Shown one piece after another: positions 34,468 to 45,269 of a DNA stretch of 64,000 nucleotides. The notes below the pieces were generated by a model, which made no database searches, had not been told where the DNA came from, and saw only the letters and a program-made list of their open reading frames with translations. Made by a program: the position numbers and the translations under genes. The first letter of the stretch is position 1. Every line of letters starts with the position of its first letter. Origin of the DNA: Actinostola sp. cb2023 (lineage: Eukaryota; Cnidaria; Anthozoa; Actiniaria; Actinostolidae); NCBI GenBank assembly GCA_033675265.1, contig JAUJYZ010000839.1, positions 1-64,000 on the forward strand. Reading direction: 5' to 3'.

Positions 34468-37400
34468 TGTTATTGAAGGTGCAGGAGTAGCTTAATGTAC
34501 TCTAAGGACATACACGGCTTAATAACTGACGACAGGCCTATCATATCATACATCTTGGTTTCCTCTGATATTATAGTGTAACATATTACAGAGAAAAATT
34601 ACATCAGAGAAATTTGCAAAAGCAACAACAATAGCCATAATTCTAAACGAATACGTTTTACATATCTACTTTAATGCCTTCAGTTGACGAAATGTTTCGT
34701 TGAACATCGCACAGAATCCTATTGTCTTTTGGGACATGTACTTACAGTCGAACGATTTCTAAAGGCGTCATTAATATGCATGAAATGACGCGATAGAAAC
34801 CCTGTCTACCCAGTGAAATACTATCAATGGATCAACGGCTCTTCTAGAAATCAACATGTACACGAACGTCATGCCTTTATAATATGCTTTTTGCTGGTTT
34901 TTGAGAGGTTTTGCGTATTAGTTATCTGTTAAAGCGAGAATGAGTTGAACTCACGTCGGCCGCTAAGAGTCATTCAACAGTGACAACAAACGACTTGAAG
35001 ACAGAAGCCGAATTGATTACTTCGTAGTTTTTCATCGCATACACTATAAACTCGTCAAAAACTTACTTAACGACTGAACTTACTCTTTATATAAGCTATC
35101 AAATGATAGCTTTTGAGTATTAGTTATCTGTTAAAGCGAGATTTTGTATCTTCAACCTTAGTTTTAATAAAAACTGCCAAGCTTTCGGGCTAAGCGCCCA
35201 TCTTTAATTTAATTAGGTCTTGACCAATTAGAAGACGCGGATCTTTATTTTCACCTGAGTAATTATACTCATGATATAATAATAATGATATGTGATTCCC
35301 AATGGTTATAGATGTTTCTTGGTATATTATTGGATGTATTTCAATTTAATTGACGCAATCAATCAATGAACAGCATGGTGTAAGTAATTAAGCTAGTACT
35401 TACAGTTAGGGTTGGGGTTGCAACGGTACAGAGTGTTAACACGTTTGTAGTCCAACAGTGACAACCTTGTATCATCGTTACCTAACTTGGAACACCTTGA
35501 AGATGAGATCGTGACGGAGGATGGAGATTTGGCAAACGCTGTCCCCTTGTAATGCAAAATAGAGTCACAGTCATAAGGAATGCCCAAGTCTTTTCCTGGA
35601 AAAATTTCGAAATTCGCTTCTGCGCCTGTAAAATATATGAAACCATACAGTAACCAAATTTAGAAACGTATTTTTGAATCAGGTCAAGAATTTGATATGC
35701 AACTTACCTGGCTTGATATTATCCTTGTGAATTGTTATATAATTGTTTCTGTCAGGACGACACTGCTCATGAAGGAAGTCCAGAATATGCATCATCTCGT
35801 GTAATACTTTGCCTTTCTTTCCCGCACAACTACCAGACAGGTAACAGGACTGCTTGCCGTTTCCCTGATATCCCACAGCAGCATGACATCTGAAATGGAT
35901 AAGTAAAGAAATAATTCAATACTTTATTTATTGCCATAGCTGAAAATATGGTCGAATACATGGAAACGGCTAGGATAGGTAGATGGACAGATATTATTTG
36001 TTGAATGTCGGATGACACTGACGGAAAAATGATAGAGTGATCTATCGTTTTACAAAACACTAACCCGCTGCCACTTTGAAAGGCCACATAGTTGCTTTGT
36101 GAGCCACGTGGTACAAATCGAATGCACGTCTTGGCATTGAAGACTTCAATTGCTCTTTGAAGGACTTCAGAATCAACTCCTGAATTATGTAAGCAATAGA
36201 AAATAAAGCGTGAAGTCAACGAACTTACTTACTAACGGTTTTTGTTATTTCACCAAGTGGAGGAGTGGTGCAGAGCTAGCAAATCGTATTGACGAGTAGA
36301 AGAGAGTGGAGCGGCGTACGATGAAGGCGAGTGGAATGTCCTGGGGTGGAATGGAGTGTTGAAATACATTGCAGTGCATAGGAATGCAGTGAGGTGAGGT
36401 GTAGCGAAAGAGAGTGGAGTGGAGCGGAGCGGAGCGAATTTGAGAGCAGCGGAGCGAGACGGGTACACAGTACGAGAACGGATTCGAATGGGAAGTAAAG
36501 CAAGTGAAGTGGAGGAGTGTTGTGGAGTGAAGTGAAGTGCATTGCATAGGATAGCTGTGAGAGAAGGAGAGTGGAGTGGAAGCGGAGAGAGTCGGAGTAA
36601 CATACATGAAGGAGTAGTGAAGTGGAGTACAGACCGGCGGAGCGGAGTGCACGCCACTGCACTTGATAATAAAGTGCAGTAGAGGAGTGGAGTCAAGGAG
36701 AGTGAAGTAGACAAGATTGGAGTACAGTTGAATGCAGTAGAATAAAGGAGAGTGGAATGGACTGATTGGTTAAACCGAAGAGAAGTAGCTAGAATACAGC
36801 AGAGTGCAATGCAGTAGTTTGTAGTGGAGAAGAGATGAGATGAGAGGAAAGGAGTACAATGGAGTAAAGTGGAGTGAAATGCCGTGCAGTCGATAGAGTG
36901 GAGAGGAGGGGAGTGGAATAGAGTGAAATGGTGTGGACTTGAGTGTAATGTATAGTGACAGATAACACTTACCACTTTGTGTAAGGGAGAGAGACAAGAT
37001 AACACTTACCACTTTCAGTGTAAGGTATAGTGACAATATAACACTTACCACTTTGAGTGTGAGGTGTAGAGACAATATGACACTTACCACTTTGAGTGTA
37101 AGGTATAGAGACAAGTTAACACTTACCACTTTGAGTGTTAGGTGTAGAGACAAGAGAACACTTACCACTTTGAGTGTAAGGTATAGTGACAAGATAACAC
37201 TTACCATTTTGTGTAAGGTATAGAGACAACATAACACTTACGACTTTGAGTGTAAGGTATAGTGACAAGATAACACTTACCATTTTGTGTAAGGTATAGA
37301 GACAACATAACACTTACGACTTTGAGTGTAAGGTATAGTGACAAGGTAACACTTACCACTTCGAGTATAAGGTATAGTGACAGTATCACCACTTTTGGGC

Positions 37401-40400
37401 CACTCGTAATCGTCATCATCAAATGCCTGTCGTTTAACCCGCTTATCATAGCTTGTGTACCTGTGCCTTGGAAGAACCATGTCTCCCAGCAATATTTCAT
37501 CTGAAAACAATACATATCGTATTAAATATCAGCATGAATGTTAAAGATGCCAAACAAATAACGTCCAGCATACCATCGAACAAATTCACGTCCTGAGGAT
37601 CATTCTCATCCACCTGGTCTGGAGGACCTGACAAGAGAATACATAAAAATATACATTGTTGATTGTTTTCAGGTTTTAATTGGTTGTAGGTGTCGTTAAA
37701 GTATGAGTTACTGGTTATTCATATGGAAGAGAATAGGTACAAGTCCCAAAGAGAGCATCGGTAATATTGATGGACCTTTTTGTAGTTTCCCAGAATGCTT
37801 CATGATTCTGCGCGCGCAAGCGAGGTCAAGGGGAAAAATATTTAGAATTGATCGTGTATTGAGAAAAATATTACTACTGTATCTATTAATCAAGAACAGG
37901 AAAAAACTATTTTCTTTGCTTGAGAATTTGCATCTATCTTTATAATTCTTCTAACGCACTTTTAATTTAAAAGTCTAAGTTGTCTACTGAATTTCTTCAT
38001 TCTCTCTTAATATTTTTGATCTATTTTGTACCCTGACCTCGCTTGCACGCGCAGAATCATGAAGCATTCTGGGAAACTACGAAAAGGTCCATTGGTTTTG
38101 TTGATATGTATATTTTCTCCAAATTTAAAGTCGTTTAGTGTCCAGCATACCATCTGATAAATTCACGTCCTGAGGATCATTCTCATCTACCTGATCAGGA
38201 GGACCTGACAAGAGAATACATAAAATATACATTGTACATGTTGATTGATTCCAGCTTTTCATTGGTTGTCGATAAAGTATGTATTACTATTTATTCATAT
38301 ATGCATGGAAGAGAATAGGTAGAAGTCCGAAAGAGAGCATCGATATCGGTAATATTGAATGTTAATCTGTTTGCTTGTTTATTTTTGGATGTTTCTCGGT
38401 GTTGCAGATCACCAGATGACGTCATGATTCTTAATTCTTGCACATATTCTGTTGCATTTCTCGGTGTATATCGGATTTATATATAGTTTACTATGGGTAC
38501 GGCAGTGACAAATGGACAAATTTTCGAGGTACGATATCCGGCCTTGCACTGACACGCTGACAAACTGACACATTCTGTCAGTAGACTGTCAGCACCAACA
38601 AACTGACACATTCTGTCAGTAAACTGTCAGCACCAACAAACTGACAGATTCTGTCAGCAAACTGTCAGCACTGACAAACTGACAAGATTTTCAAGCTACG
38701 ATATCCGGCCTTGCACTGACACGCTGACACGCTGACAAACTGACACATTCTGTCAGTAAACTGTCAGCTGACAAACTGACAGATTCTGTCAGTAGACTGT
38801 CAGCACCAACAAACTGACAGATTCTGTCAGCAAACTGTCAGCACTTACAAACTGACAAGATTTTCAAGCTACGATATCCGGCCTTGCACTGACACGCTGA
38901 CACGCTGACAAACTGACACATTCTGTCAGTAAACTGTTAGCTGACAAACTGACAGATTCTGTCAGCAAACTGTCAGCACTGACAAGATTTTCAAGCTACG
39001 ATATCCGGCCTTGCACTGACACGCTGACAAACTGACACATTCTGTCAGCAAACTGTCAGCTGACAAACTGACAGATTCTGTCAGTAAACTGTCAGCTGAC
39101 AAACTGACAAGATTTTCAAGCTACGATATCCGGCCTTGCACTGACACGCTGACACGCTGACAAACTGACACATTCTGTCAGTAAACTGTCAGCACCGACA
39201 AACTGACAGAAAATTATTATTTTAGTTTTAATAATTCTATGAATTAGTTCCGTAGCATGAAACTTGACGTACCATGCAATAAATATTGACAAATAACGCA
39301 ATGTCTATGTATTCTGTGGAAACATTTAGAGTATATTTTAAATACTGTAGCTAGCTACAGTACCGCTCAAAAGTAACTTACCAGGTCTCGTATCGTTTCT
39401 CGCGATACGAGTTGATAGAAGCTCTTTCTACTTTGCGCAACAAAGTTTTGCAACCTGATACACGAAAATGTGGTGCGCGACAAGTTGCGCGAACGGTGGT
39501 AATACGAGAAACATTGCTCTGCAACTTTCAACGCAACAATGTTGCGCGACAAGTTGCACGATTTTGTTGCCCGTATTACTGCACCTTAACAATGAACGAT
39601 ACATTTAAATACACATTGGTACCGGCCTATTAAGCGGACACCCTCGGACCTAGCCTACAGTCCGATTAGGAGTTTCACTGTAGTTACATTTAAAAAACAT
39701 TCCTGTTTATGTTTGTTGAGTTTAAAGCCCGGTTTAAAGGTCATTACTCGCTGGATATATATGAGAGCCAGTATCTGACCTCAAGGCTTTATAACTCAAT
39801 CAAGGTCACCACGTGTAGTAGTTGCATGCTAACATGCTTGTTGTAAATGTTGTTAAAGGGGCAGTGTCAAGCCTCACGCATGCGCATTAAAATCAAAACA
39901 ATAACACTCGGTTGAGAAGCCTACCTTGCCCGGTAGTGAGTTACAAAACCCCCCTAAAACCGTTCTAATCGCTAAATAAATGACCTACAGGACTCATGTA
40001 GATACTAATCTTTATTTAGAAAGCAATTTTAGAACTCAATATATCAAAAGGACTGAATTCTAGATGTGAATTCACGGCGATATCATTTTTCAACGGCCGA
40101 TCAAATAAAGCACAGGAAGCCCAACACATAAGTAGATGGTGGGAAACTCACCGGTTTACAAGTCGTTCTACGTGAGTTTTTCTCTTCAAAAGTCATGAAC
40201 AGTACTGCACCTACGATTGATGATCAAGATTCCTTCGCAATCGACCAGAATTGCCGGTTTACAATTCGGTTTTCTTCACTCGAGGATGATGGCGGCCTGC
40301 CTCTCAACGGCTGTTCGACACTTTTTTCAACGGCTTCAAAGTCACTTCTAAGATGAAATAATTCCCACTAGGAATTGTTGAAAATGAAGAACATGCTTTG

Positions 40401-43400
40401 AAGTATTACTAGTGATCCATTAGACGCTTGAACAAACATGATTAAGGTCGATGGAAACGGATTCAAAACATCGAAAATAATAAAAGTCCACGGTGGACTT
40501 TTATTATTTCTCGCTTCTTCGTACCCAGGCTAACGCGGTCATATGGCTTGACACTGCCCCTTTAAAAAGGGCCGTAAATGGCAAATACATTGTAAACTAT
40601 AAATGGCAAAAACACGATTGAGTATCTTATTCATGTACTACTAGTGCTTATTTTTTCTCCGAACGTGTTGTTTTAAAAGATAATGCAAATGAGGGCAATA
40701 AACAACACGTCAAAGCAACATTCTCACGTGCACGAGCAGTGGCACTTTATGTTTTAATTAAGATTGAAAAGATAACGGCGTAAAAACAAACACTGAAGCG
40801 TTGCCTGTTTATAATTGATTACCTTATAAAAGTTGAATTAGCCTTGAGATAAAGCTTGTAGAACAGAGTGACCTTGCAAAAATGTACATTGCAGATTAAG
40901 CATTGCGATGCGAGTTTATCATATCGCGATACGAATTCGTCTCGCGATACGATAAACTCCTCTCGCGATACGATACTGGACTTTTCTCGCGATACGATAA
41001 ACTTTTCTCGCGATACGATCAACTCGTATCGCGATACGATCAACTCGTATCGCGAGAAACGATACGAGACCTGGTAAGTTACTTTTGAGCGGTACTGTAG
41101 CTAGCTACAGTATTTAAAATATACTCTAAATGTGTCCACAGAATACATAGACATTGCGTTATTTGTCAATATTTATTGCATGGTACGTCAAGTTTCATGC
41201 TACGGAACTAATTCATAGAATTATTAAAACTAAAATAATAATTTTCTGTCAGTTTGTCGGTGCTGACAGTTTACTGACAGAATGTGTCAGTTTGTCAGCG
41301 TGTCAGCGTGTCAGTGCAAGGCCGGATATCGTAGCTTGAAAATCTTGTCAGTTTGTCAGTGCTGACAGTTTGCTGACAGAATCTGTCAGTTTGTTGGTGC
41401 TGACAGTCTACTGACAGAATGTGTCAGTTTGTCAGCGTGTCAGTGCAAGGCCGGATATCGTAGCTTGAAAATCTTGTCAGTTTGTCGGTGCTGACAGTTT
41501 GCTGACAGAATCTGTCGGTGCTGACAGTTTACTGACAGAATGTGTCAATTTGTCAGCGTGTCAGTGCAAGACATATCGTACCTCGAAAATTTGTCCATTT
41601 GTCACTGCCGTACCCATAGTAAACTATATATAAATCCGATATACACCGAGAAATACAACAGAATATGTGCAAGAATTAAGAATCATGACGTCATCTGGTG
41701 ATCTGCAACACCGAGGAACAGCCTTATTTTTGATTTATAAAAGGCGTTTTATGCGCACTTTATGAAAACGAAAGTACGTCCTGTCATCATGAAAAAAGGC
41801 ACCATATATTGAAACATATACACACTAATTTCATATTAAGGCCCAGTCCACACTATTGCGTTTTCGTTTGAAAACGCATTTTGGCCTTGCTTCCACTCGA
41901 AAACGCCTAGTGCTACGGCGAAAACGGAGGCTTTCTCTTCGAAAGCGCTGACATCACGCCTATTGGTTTCGGTGTAAACTATAGCTAACAGCGTTTTCGA
42001 TCGTTTTAGTGTGGACAAAACGAATCGAAATGCATGCGTTTTCAAATGAAATCGCATTATTGTGGACGAGTGAATATGATCCGAAGAAGCTAGTGTGGAC
42101 ACGCAGTTATTACAACGTTTCCGATAAAATGAAAACGGACACTTTCGAAATTAACATGCATTAGTGTGAACTTGCGTCACGTGATCTCATTGAGAGTGGA
42201 TATAATAGGAAGTGGTCTTATTTAGACCTCTCAAATTCCGTAACAAAACAGCGTACAAACATAAACAACAGCTTCTGTAGATCCTTTTATCGAAATGACT
42301 TGAAAATTACACTAAAACAACCCCCAAACTGCTAGGAATGATGGAAGTTCTACTTTTCATGAAAATGTCTCGTAACGGAAATTCGAAAAAAGATTCATGA
42401 AAACGACCATGTTACACGGTGAAACTCTTGCTGAAACCTGTCTCGCACCGTTTCACGAAACAAAAGTTTCACCGTGTAACAAGGCCATAATAAGGCCGTA
42501 TGTATAGAGTCGTTCTCGCCGCCGTATGAGTGGGAAGTAGCTACGGTACGGTTCGTACCATGCAGTGACCGTATCGCGCCATCATCGTGCGGTATCCAAG
42601 CATTCTGATTGGTTGAGAAATGATTTCGCGCGCTGTGTGATTGGTTGAATAAAATGTGTTCGATTCCGTACCGTGACCGTAACTCCGTACCGTATAGGTT
42701 TCTCACTCATACGAAAACGACTCTATAATGGCTTGATAAGGTCCGTAATGACGAAACATGTTACCATTATATGATGACTTGTACGTAAAGATTTACTAAA
42801 GGTTTAGAACCAATCACATAACTTTGACAAGAATTTCAAAATCTTTTCAAGTCCAAATAAGAAGAATTTCAACGGAATATTTTAGTGTATATTTTAAAAT
42901 ACGTTTAATTGATGTATTTATAGTTAGGATGTATTTTAGATAGTTTTATATAGTTTTAATTTATATATAGTTTTCTATTATATTTATGCTTCAGGGCCTC
43001 TATTGATAACCTGAGTAGTATTTTATAACTGACAGAGCTACACTGACTATTGAGATAAATGTTTTCATTCATTCATTTTCCACAATGCGTTCCTCGGATT
43101 TCGGAGAAAAGTTTTTAAATATATATCGTGCCACGCTATGATTGGTAAAACTGAATCGTATATCATTAAATTATTTAAATTATTCAGATTCCAGGCTGAT
43201 CAGATAAGTATATGTCATGTATGTTTATTTATTTTCTATTTGATGTTTATTTGAAATCATTACTTTACCCCCAAACAAGCTCTCATATCTCACTAACAAC
43301 CTATCAACCGTTGTGGCTTGAAATTATGTGATATTGGAATATCTGGCATGATTTTGTATTAAAACATATATCCCCGTTATCTTCTTCGGGTTGTTCATCA

Positions 43401-44025
43401 ACAGACATTTAATTTGCTGGATCAACCCAAGGTGAATGTAATCTGATGGAGATCAAATATAAGCCAGAGAAGATTAATACAGCGATAACAAAAGCAGTGC
43501 AAGTCGTTTCCCACGATATACCCTGCACTTGACATAATAATCGAACTACGGTACTCAGAATTGTACGTACTTTACCCAACTAATACGGTCCATAAACTCG
43601 CTTCTCAGTTTCAAGTTCAGTGAAGCTGAGATCCATCGCGCATGAGCAACCAACCTAACGTGAAAGGTCCTAGAGGCTCCGCCCTATCCAGAACATTATA
43701 TATACGAAATCAGTACAATGCACTGCAAAAAAATATATATGTCTTTTCTGTACTGCCTAGGAAATATGTACAAGCAGGTAAAGTAAGAAGGAAGTACGAT
43801 CGATAAGAAAACATACAAAAGTGGCCCTGCTTCTTGCAACAAGTGCAGGCCAGAATGGGCATCCCTGGGATCACATCACAAGACGGACTAGTTAATTAAA
43901 CCTTTTTACAAGTGAATAATATAGAACACCTAACGTCGTTTACCTCTGTTATGAGGAGAGCCGCCGGTAATGCTGCTAACAGCTAGATACAATAAAGTAA
44001 TTACCAGGAATCGTCTTGCTGCCAT
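27134..44025 (-). CDS. Astacin-like metalloprotease with PLAT domain, gene B (11 exons)
   Basis: Paralogue of gene A in the same orientation. Exons: 43944-44025 (signal), 38151-38204 and 37574-37627 (54-nt propeptide cassettes), 37357-37500 (GD motif, RVKR furin site, mature N-terminus), 36065-36179, 35708-35889 (zinc motif), 35404-35625 (SILHY), 34097-34253 and 33137-33245 (PLAT), 27134-27238 (C-terminus). That is ten certain exons, or eleven if an unseen one lies in the long first intron. All phases agree and every join is in frame, so gene B looks intact. It shares the Asp in HEMMHILDFLHE and the Leu in SILHY with gene A. Probably secreted and activated by convertase cleavage at RVKR. Substrate unknown; whether it is catalytically active is open. 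Introns carry a 39-bp minisatellite, a foldback and MITEs. Confidence 0.8.
27240..28086. other. Gene B intron 9, no gene seen
   Basis: Several overlapping short frames at 27358-27650 come from a CATCAT-rich stretch. No family or splice evidence. Confidence 0.4.
28087..28575. repeat. Dispersed repeat copy 2 with perfect 36-bp palindrome
   Basis: Direct-repeat partner of 25562-26115. Its core 28180-28215 is a perfect 36-bp palindrome centred on TTTATATAAA. Followed by TTCCCTGTACGGGACGAC as in copy 1. Confidence 0.75.
28903..29328. mobile_element. MITE with TACCGTAAATGCTCGA termini
   Basis: Inverted ends TACCGTAAATGCTCGATT and AATCGAGCATTTACGGTA. Near both ends it has GGCGCTTATT words and a G-run (28978-28992). 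The interior carries several ACGGTA repeats. Non-coding. Confidence 0.8.
29337..29617. mobile_element. TA-flanked MITE (CAGCTATTTCAAAAAACGTT termini)
   Basis: Inverted termini CAGCTATTTCAAAAAACGTT/AACGTTTTTTGAAATAGCTG, with inner GTGTATTCCAAGACC pairs. TA on both sides. Mariner-like dimensions. Confidence 0.85.
29620..31480. other. Intronic stretch, one weak plus-strand frame
   Basis: A plus-strand frame around 30870-31023 reads PVIDYRDQAITVQRPNACSC, then a Lys/Gly/Arg-rich end, and is followed by CAG|GTGAGC, a good donor. No acceptor or homology was recognised, so this is at most a candidate exon. The rest appears non-coding. Confidence 0.2.
31868..32645. mobile_element. Tandemly duplicated inverted-repeat element, about 345-bp unit
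   Basis: TAATGGTAATAGGA at 31865 recurs at 32212, and the following 340 bp are a diverged direct copy. Each unit has a foldback (GATAAACAAA/TTTGTTTATC and TCGTATGATTACAGAC). ATTAATCATAACTATTACAA (31986) is inverted at 32626-32645. Confidence 0.7.
32969..33024. repeat. C(36) homopolymer followed by (CA)n
   Basis: 36 consecutive C then about 10 CA units, in gene B intron 9. The length is probably approximate, since such runs assemble poorly. Confidence 0.9.
33137..33245 (-). CDS. Gene B exon 9: PLAT C-terminal half
   Basis: 109 nt, phase 2 to 0. It encodes VDTFRYMAYRDDLGPIKGIS, IRMVEKG and SWWPDS. DTF, DLGPIKGISIR and W-P-D are the standard PLAT strand 5-7 pattern. Fully open, unlike the gene A copy. 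Confidence 0.8.
33375..33500. repeat. 63-bp tandem duplication beside a SINE-like element
   Basis: Two nearly identical 63-bp units (ATGAGGTCTGTTTTCTTAAA and following). They abut the 33500-33625 element, as the 27-bp satellite abuts the same family at 24605. Confidence 0.85.
33500..33625 (+). mobile_element. SINE-like element (TATAGCGCATTTCAC family)
   Basis: Contains TATATAGCGCATTTCACAC, TCAATGCGCTTTACAAAC and GGGCTGCATATGATAGGC. Minus-strand copy at 24605-24690. I recall this GCGCTTTACA motif as a widespread marine-invertebrate dispersed repeat, but cannot name the family. Confidence 0.5.
34097..34253 (-). CDS. Gene B exon 8: PLAT N-terminal half
   Basis: 157 nt, phase 1 to 2. It encodes RYFKVKVVTGGSYGSGTDCF, IFMKLHGTQRIS and LDLDEAG. 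This is the compact version; gene A has six extra residues in the first loop. Confidence 0.85.
34426..34465 (+). repeat. (CAA)n tail of a retroposon end
   Basis: CAACAA units after CGATAATAAATAAAGT, the look of a LINE or SINE 3' end with a simple-repeat tail. The body is not recognisable upstream beyond about 34370. Confidence 0.5.
35404..35625 (-). CDS. Gene B exon 7: Met-turn region
   Basis: 222 nt. It encodes GKDLGIPYDCDSILHYKGTA through DYKRVNTLYRCNPN. SILHY replaces the astacin SxMHY, as in gene A. Donor AACT|GTAAGT. Confidence 0.85.
35708..35889 (-). CDS. Gene B exon 6: zinc motif
   Basis: 182 nt. It encodes GNGKQSCYLSGSCAGKKG, then HEMMHILDFLHEQCRPDRN. His ligands and catalytic Glu are present, with Asp at the conserved Gly position. 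Donor CCAG|GTAAGT. Confidence 0.85.
36065..36179 (-). CDS. Gene B exon 5: catalytic domain, first part
   Basis: 115 nt after AATTCAG. It encodes VDSEVLQRAIEVFNAKTCIR, then FVPRGSQSNYVAFQSGSG. One codon longer than gene A because the original CAG acceptor is kept. Confidence 0.85.
36250..36940. repeat. Degenerate GGAGT satellite (gene B)
   Basis: Diverged GTGGAGTGGAGCGGAGCG-type sequence in the same intron position as the perfect gene A satellite (5245-5811). Long open frames on the minus strand here (up to 251 codons) are products of the repeat and not genes. Confidence 0.8.
36941..37356 (-). repeat. 39-bp exon/donor minisatellite (gene B)
   Basis: About 11 units homologous to the gene A array, starting at the exon 4 donor (AGTG|GTAAGTG). 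A block of two units is itself duplicated. Successive units read in frame as KCYLVTIPYTQS, then RKCYVVSIPYTK, before a stop, so three consecutive donors would leave the protein frame intact. Confidence 0.9.
37357..37500 (-). CDS. Gene B exon 4: propeptide end, furin site, mature N-terminus
   Basis: 144 nt, phase 1 in and out. It encodes EILLGDMVLPRHR, KRVKRQ and EYEWPKSGDTVTIPYTRS. Donor AGTG|GTAAGTG, a strong consensus. The seed of the minisatellite. Confidence 0.85.
37574..37627 (-). CDS. Gene B propeptide cassette exon (proximal)
   Basis: 54 nt, phase 1-1. It encodes GPPDQVDENDPQDVNLFD. It differs by one residue from the cassette at 38151, and the intron flanks are duplicated too (37630-37765 against 38207-38365), so this is a recent tandem exon duplication. 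Confidence 0.8.
37771..38092. mobile_element. MITE between duplicated exons
   Basis: Inverted ends TGGACCTTTTTGTAGTTTCC/GGAAACTACGAAAAGGTCCA, with CAGAATGCTTCATGATTCTG pairs. It is absent beside the 38207-38365 duplicate, so inserted after the duplication. Confidence 0.85.
38151..38204 (-). CDS. Gene B propeptide cassette exon (distal)
   Basis: 54 nt, phase 1-1. It encodes GPPDQVDENDPQDVNLSD. Acceptor GTCAG, donor GTATGC. Acidic propeptide module. Confidence 0.8.
39853..40565. mobile_element. TTAA-flanked element nested in foldback copy 2
   Basis: Inverted ends AGGGGCAGTGTCAAGCC/GGCTTGACACTGCCCCT, bordered by TTAA on both sides, a piggyBac-type target. Interior non-coding. Confidence 0.7.
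40905..41075. repeat. TCTCGCGATACGA array
   Basis: At least seven copies of TCGCGATACGA at roughly 17-24 bp spacing. The last copies form CGTATCGCGATACG palindromes. It lies at the loop/arm junction of foldback copy 2. Confidence 0.85.
41840..42170. mobile_element. Probable MITE (CCCAGTCCACAC family)
   Basis: Begins GGCCCAGTCCACACTATTGC. It is full of inverted GAAAACGC/GCGTTTTC words and ends around GCATTAGTGTGAACT. I recall such ends from hAT-like MITEs, but target duplications were not resolved. Confidence 0.45.
42503..42728. mobile_element. TA-flanked MITE (TAGAGTCGTT termini)
   Basis: Inverted TATAGAGTCGTTCTCG/CGAAAACGACTCTATA. Inner CGGTACGG words repeat. Non-coding. Confidence 0.75.
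42730..43940. other. Gene B intron 1 distal part, no gene seen
   Basis: AT-rich sequence with no supported exon. No clean inverted repeats recognised. Confidence 0.4.
43944..44025 (-). CDS. Gene B exon 1: signal peptide
   Basis: 82 nt. It encodes MAARRFLVITLLYLAVSSIT followed by GGSPHNR, donor GAG|GTAAAC, phase 1. Same length, phase and GGSP ending as gene A exon 1. It pairs with the cassette at 38204 across a 5.7-kb intron. Confidence 0.75.
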
Positions 44026-44099
44026 CTTGACCGAGCCGAACTACACTGTGTGACAAACAAGGTGACGAGACAATTTGTAGCATATGTAGACTTGATAAC

Positions 44100-45265
44100 A
44101 AATCATATAGTACAATCACTTTTGTCTGACGACCTATTCATAAGGCTTTAATGACCGTATTCAACATCATAGACCATTTGTAAAGTACATCGTTATATCA
44201 CTGATCATTCAAATCTCTGTTTTATACCTCCAATCAATACAAAATGCTCTTTCAATCGCTAAAAGGTTTTCATAGAAAATGGTGTGAAAATGGGTTCTTA
44301 CGCTTCTATGACATAAAAGAAATAGACAAAGTGTTATCTCCCCTGGATCTAACAAGATCAATTGGATCTATACCTTTCATCTCAAATATTGTCTGAAAAT
44401 ATTTATTCATCAATGCATGAAAAACATTTTTCCGTTTCGATAATATACATTAACTAATGAGACACATCAATGTAATGATTAATTATAATAATGGGCAAGT
44501 AAAGCCTTTAATTGTGTGATTCTATACCGATGGTGTTAATATCTATACACTCTGGCTTATCCTAAAACAATAGCACTTTAGAGTAATATCGACATTGATT
44601 GTTATTTTATTAAGAGAATAATATATTTGGATCCAGCACTTGTATCAGTTGTATTTTGCAGTGAAAAGGAAATTAAAACAGTGAAGAGGACACCGCGAAA
44701 CGGCATTTCGATGTCCACAATATGGCTGAGACTTCAAGGTTTTGGTGATGTTGGTTCTTGTCATTTCTTTCGTGTTTTCCAACCTGAGAATAACGCTTGG
44801 ACTTGGTAATTTCTGAAAACAAGTGCCCGCGGAAAGACCACATTAAGATTGTTTTCGTGATTGCTTTTACTTTGATCGTTGTGTAGTTTATATTTATAGC
44901 ACCTTAATTTTGCTCAAATCGCCTGATATATTTGTAAAATCCTTCAAGGAGTCATTAGGTAATTAAAATGAGAGTTGACGATATTTGTTTCGCTCACTGC
45001 AGTTTTGTCTTTTTATTCAGTTCGTTTGCATATAAACATCGTAGAAATCGTACGACCACTGCTTTGTTATCTCGCAGTAGAAGCTGTGTAGTCTTTTGCA
45101 TGTGCCTTATCTTCACCTCCCCAAGCAAAGTATACATCATCAAGCGACTTTTGATAGCTCATGAATACACCTCAATTATATGTCCAGCACCATGGTAACC
45201 AAGAATGCTGCACCAAATGCTTTCAATCTCTCCTAAAGAATTAATAAAGCTTTTTCTTAATATAA
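44100..45265. other. Intergenic, no gene seen
   Basis: Upstream of gene B. No TATA box in a convincing place. Frames at 44627-44809 and 44968-45198 have no family signal. Confidence 0.4.
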
Positions 45266-45269
45266 GTAA

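Larger units (their letters stand above)
38388..41723. mobile_element. Foldback element copy 2, 3.3 kb, with 9-bp target duplication
   Basis: Perfect TTATTTTTG flanks at 38379-38387 and 41724-41732. Arms of about 1.0 kb (38388-39420) and 0.69 kb (41036-41723) are inverted: a terminal CRE-containing TIR (TGACGTCA), a TGACAG array, then a region ending in CGTATCGTTTCTCGCGATAC. The loop holds a TTAA-flanked MITE and a TCTCGCGATACGA array. No transposase. Long TIRs and 9-bp duplications fit the Mutator/Foldback group. Confidence 0.85.

Noticed and set aside
36250..37005. 251-codon Ser/Leu/His-rich minus-strand frame
   Set aside because: Translation of a decayed GGAGT satellite; three overlapping frames are open; it lies inside a gene B intron.
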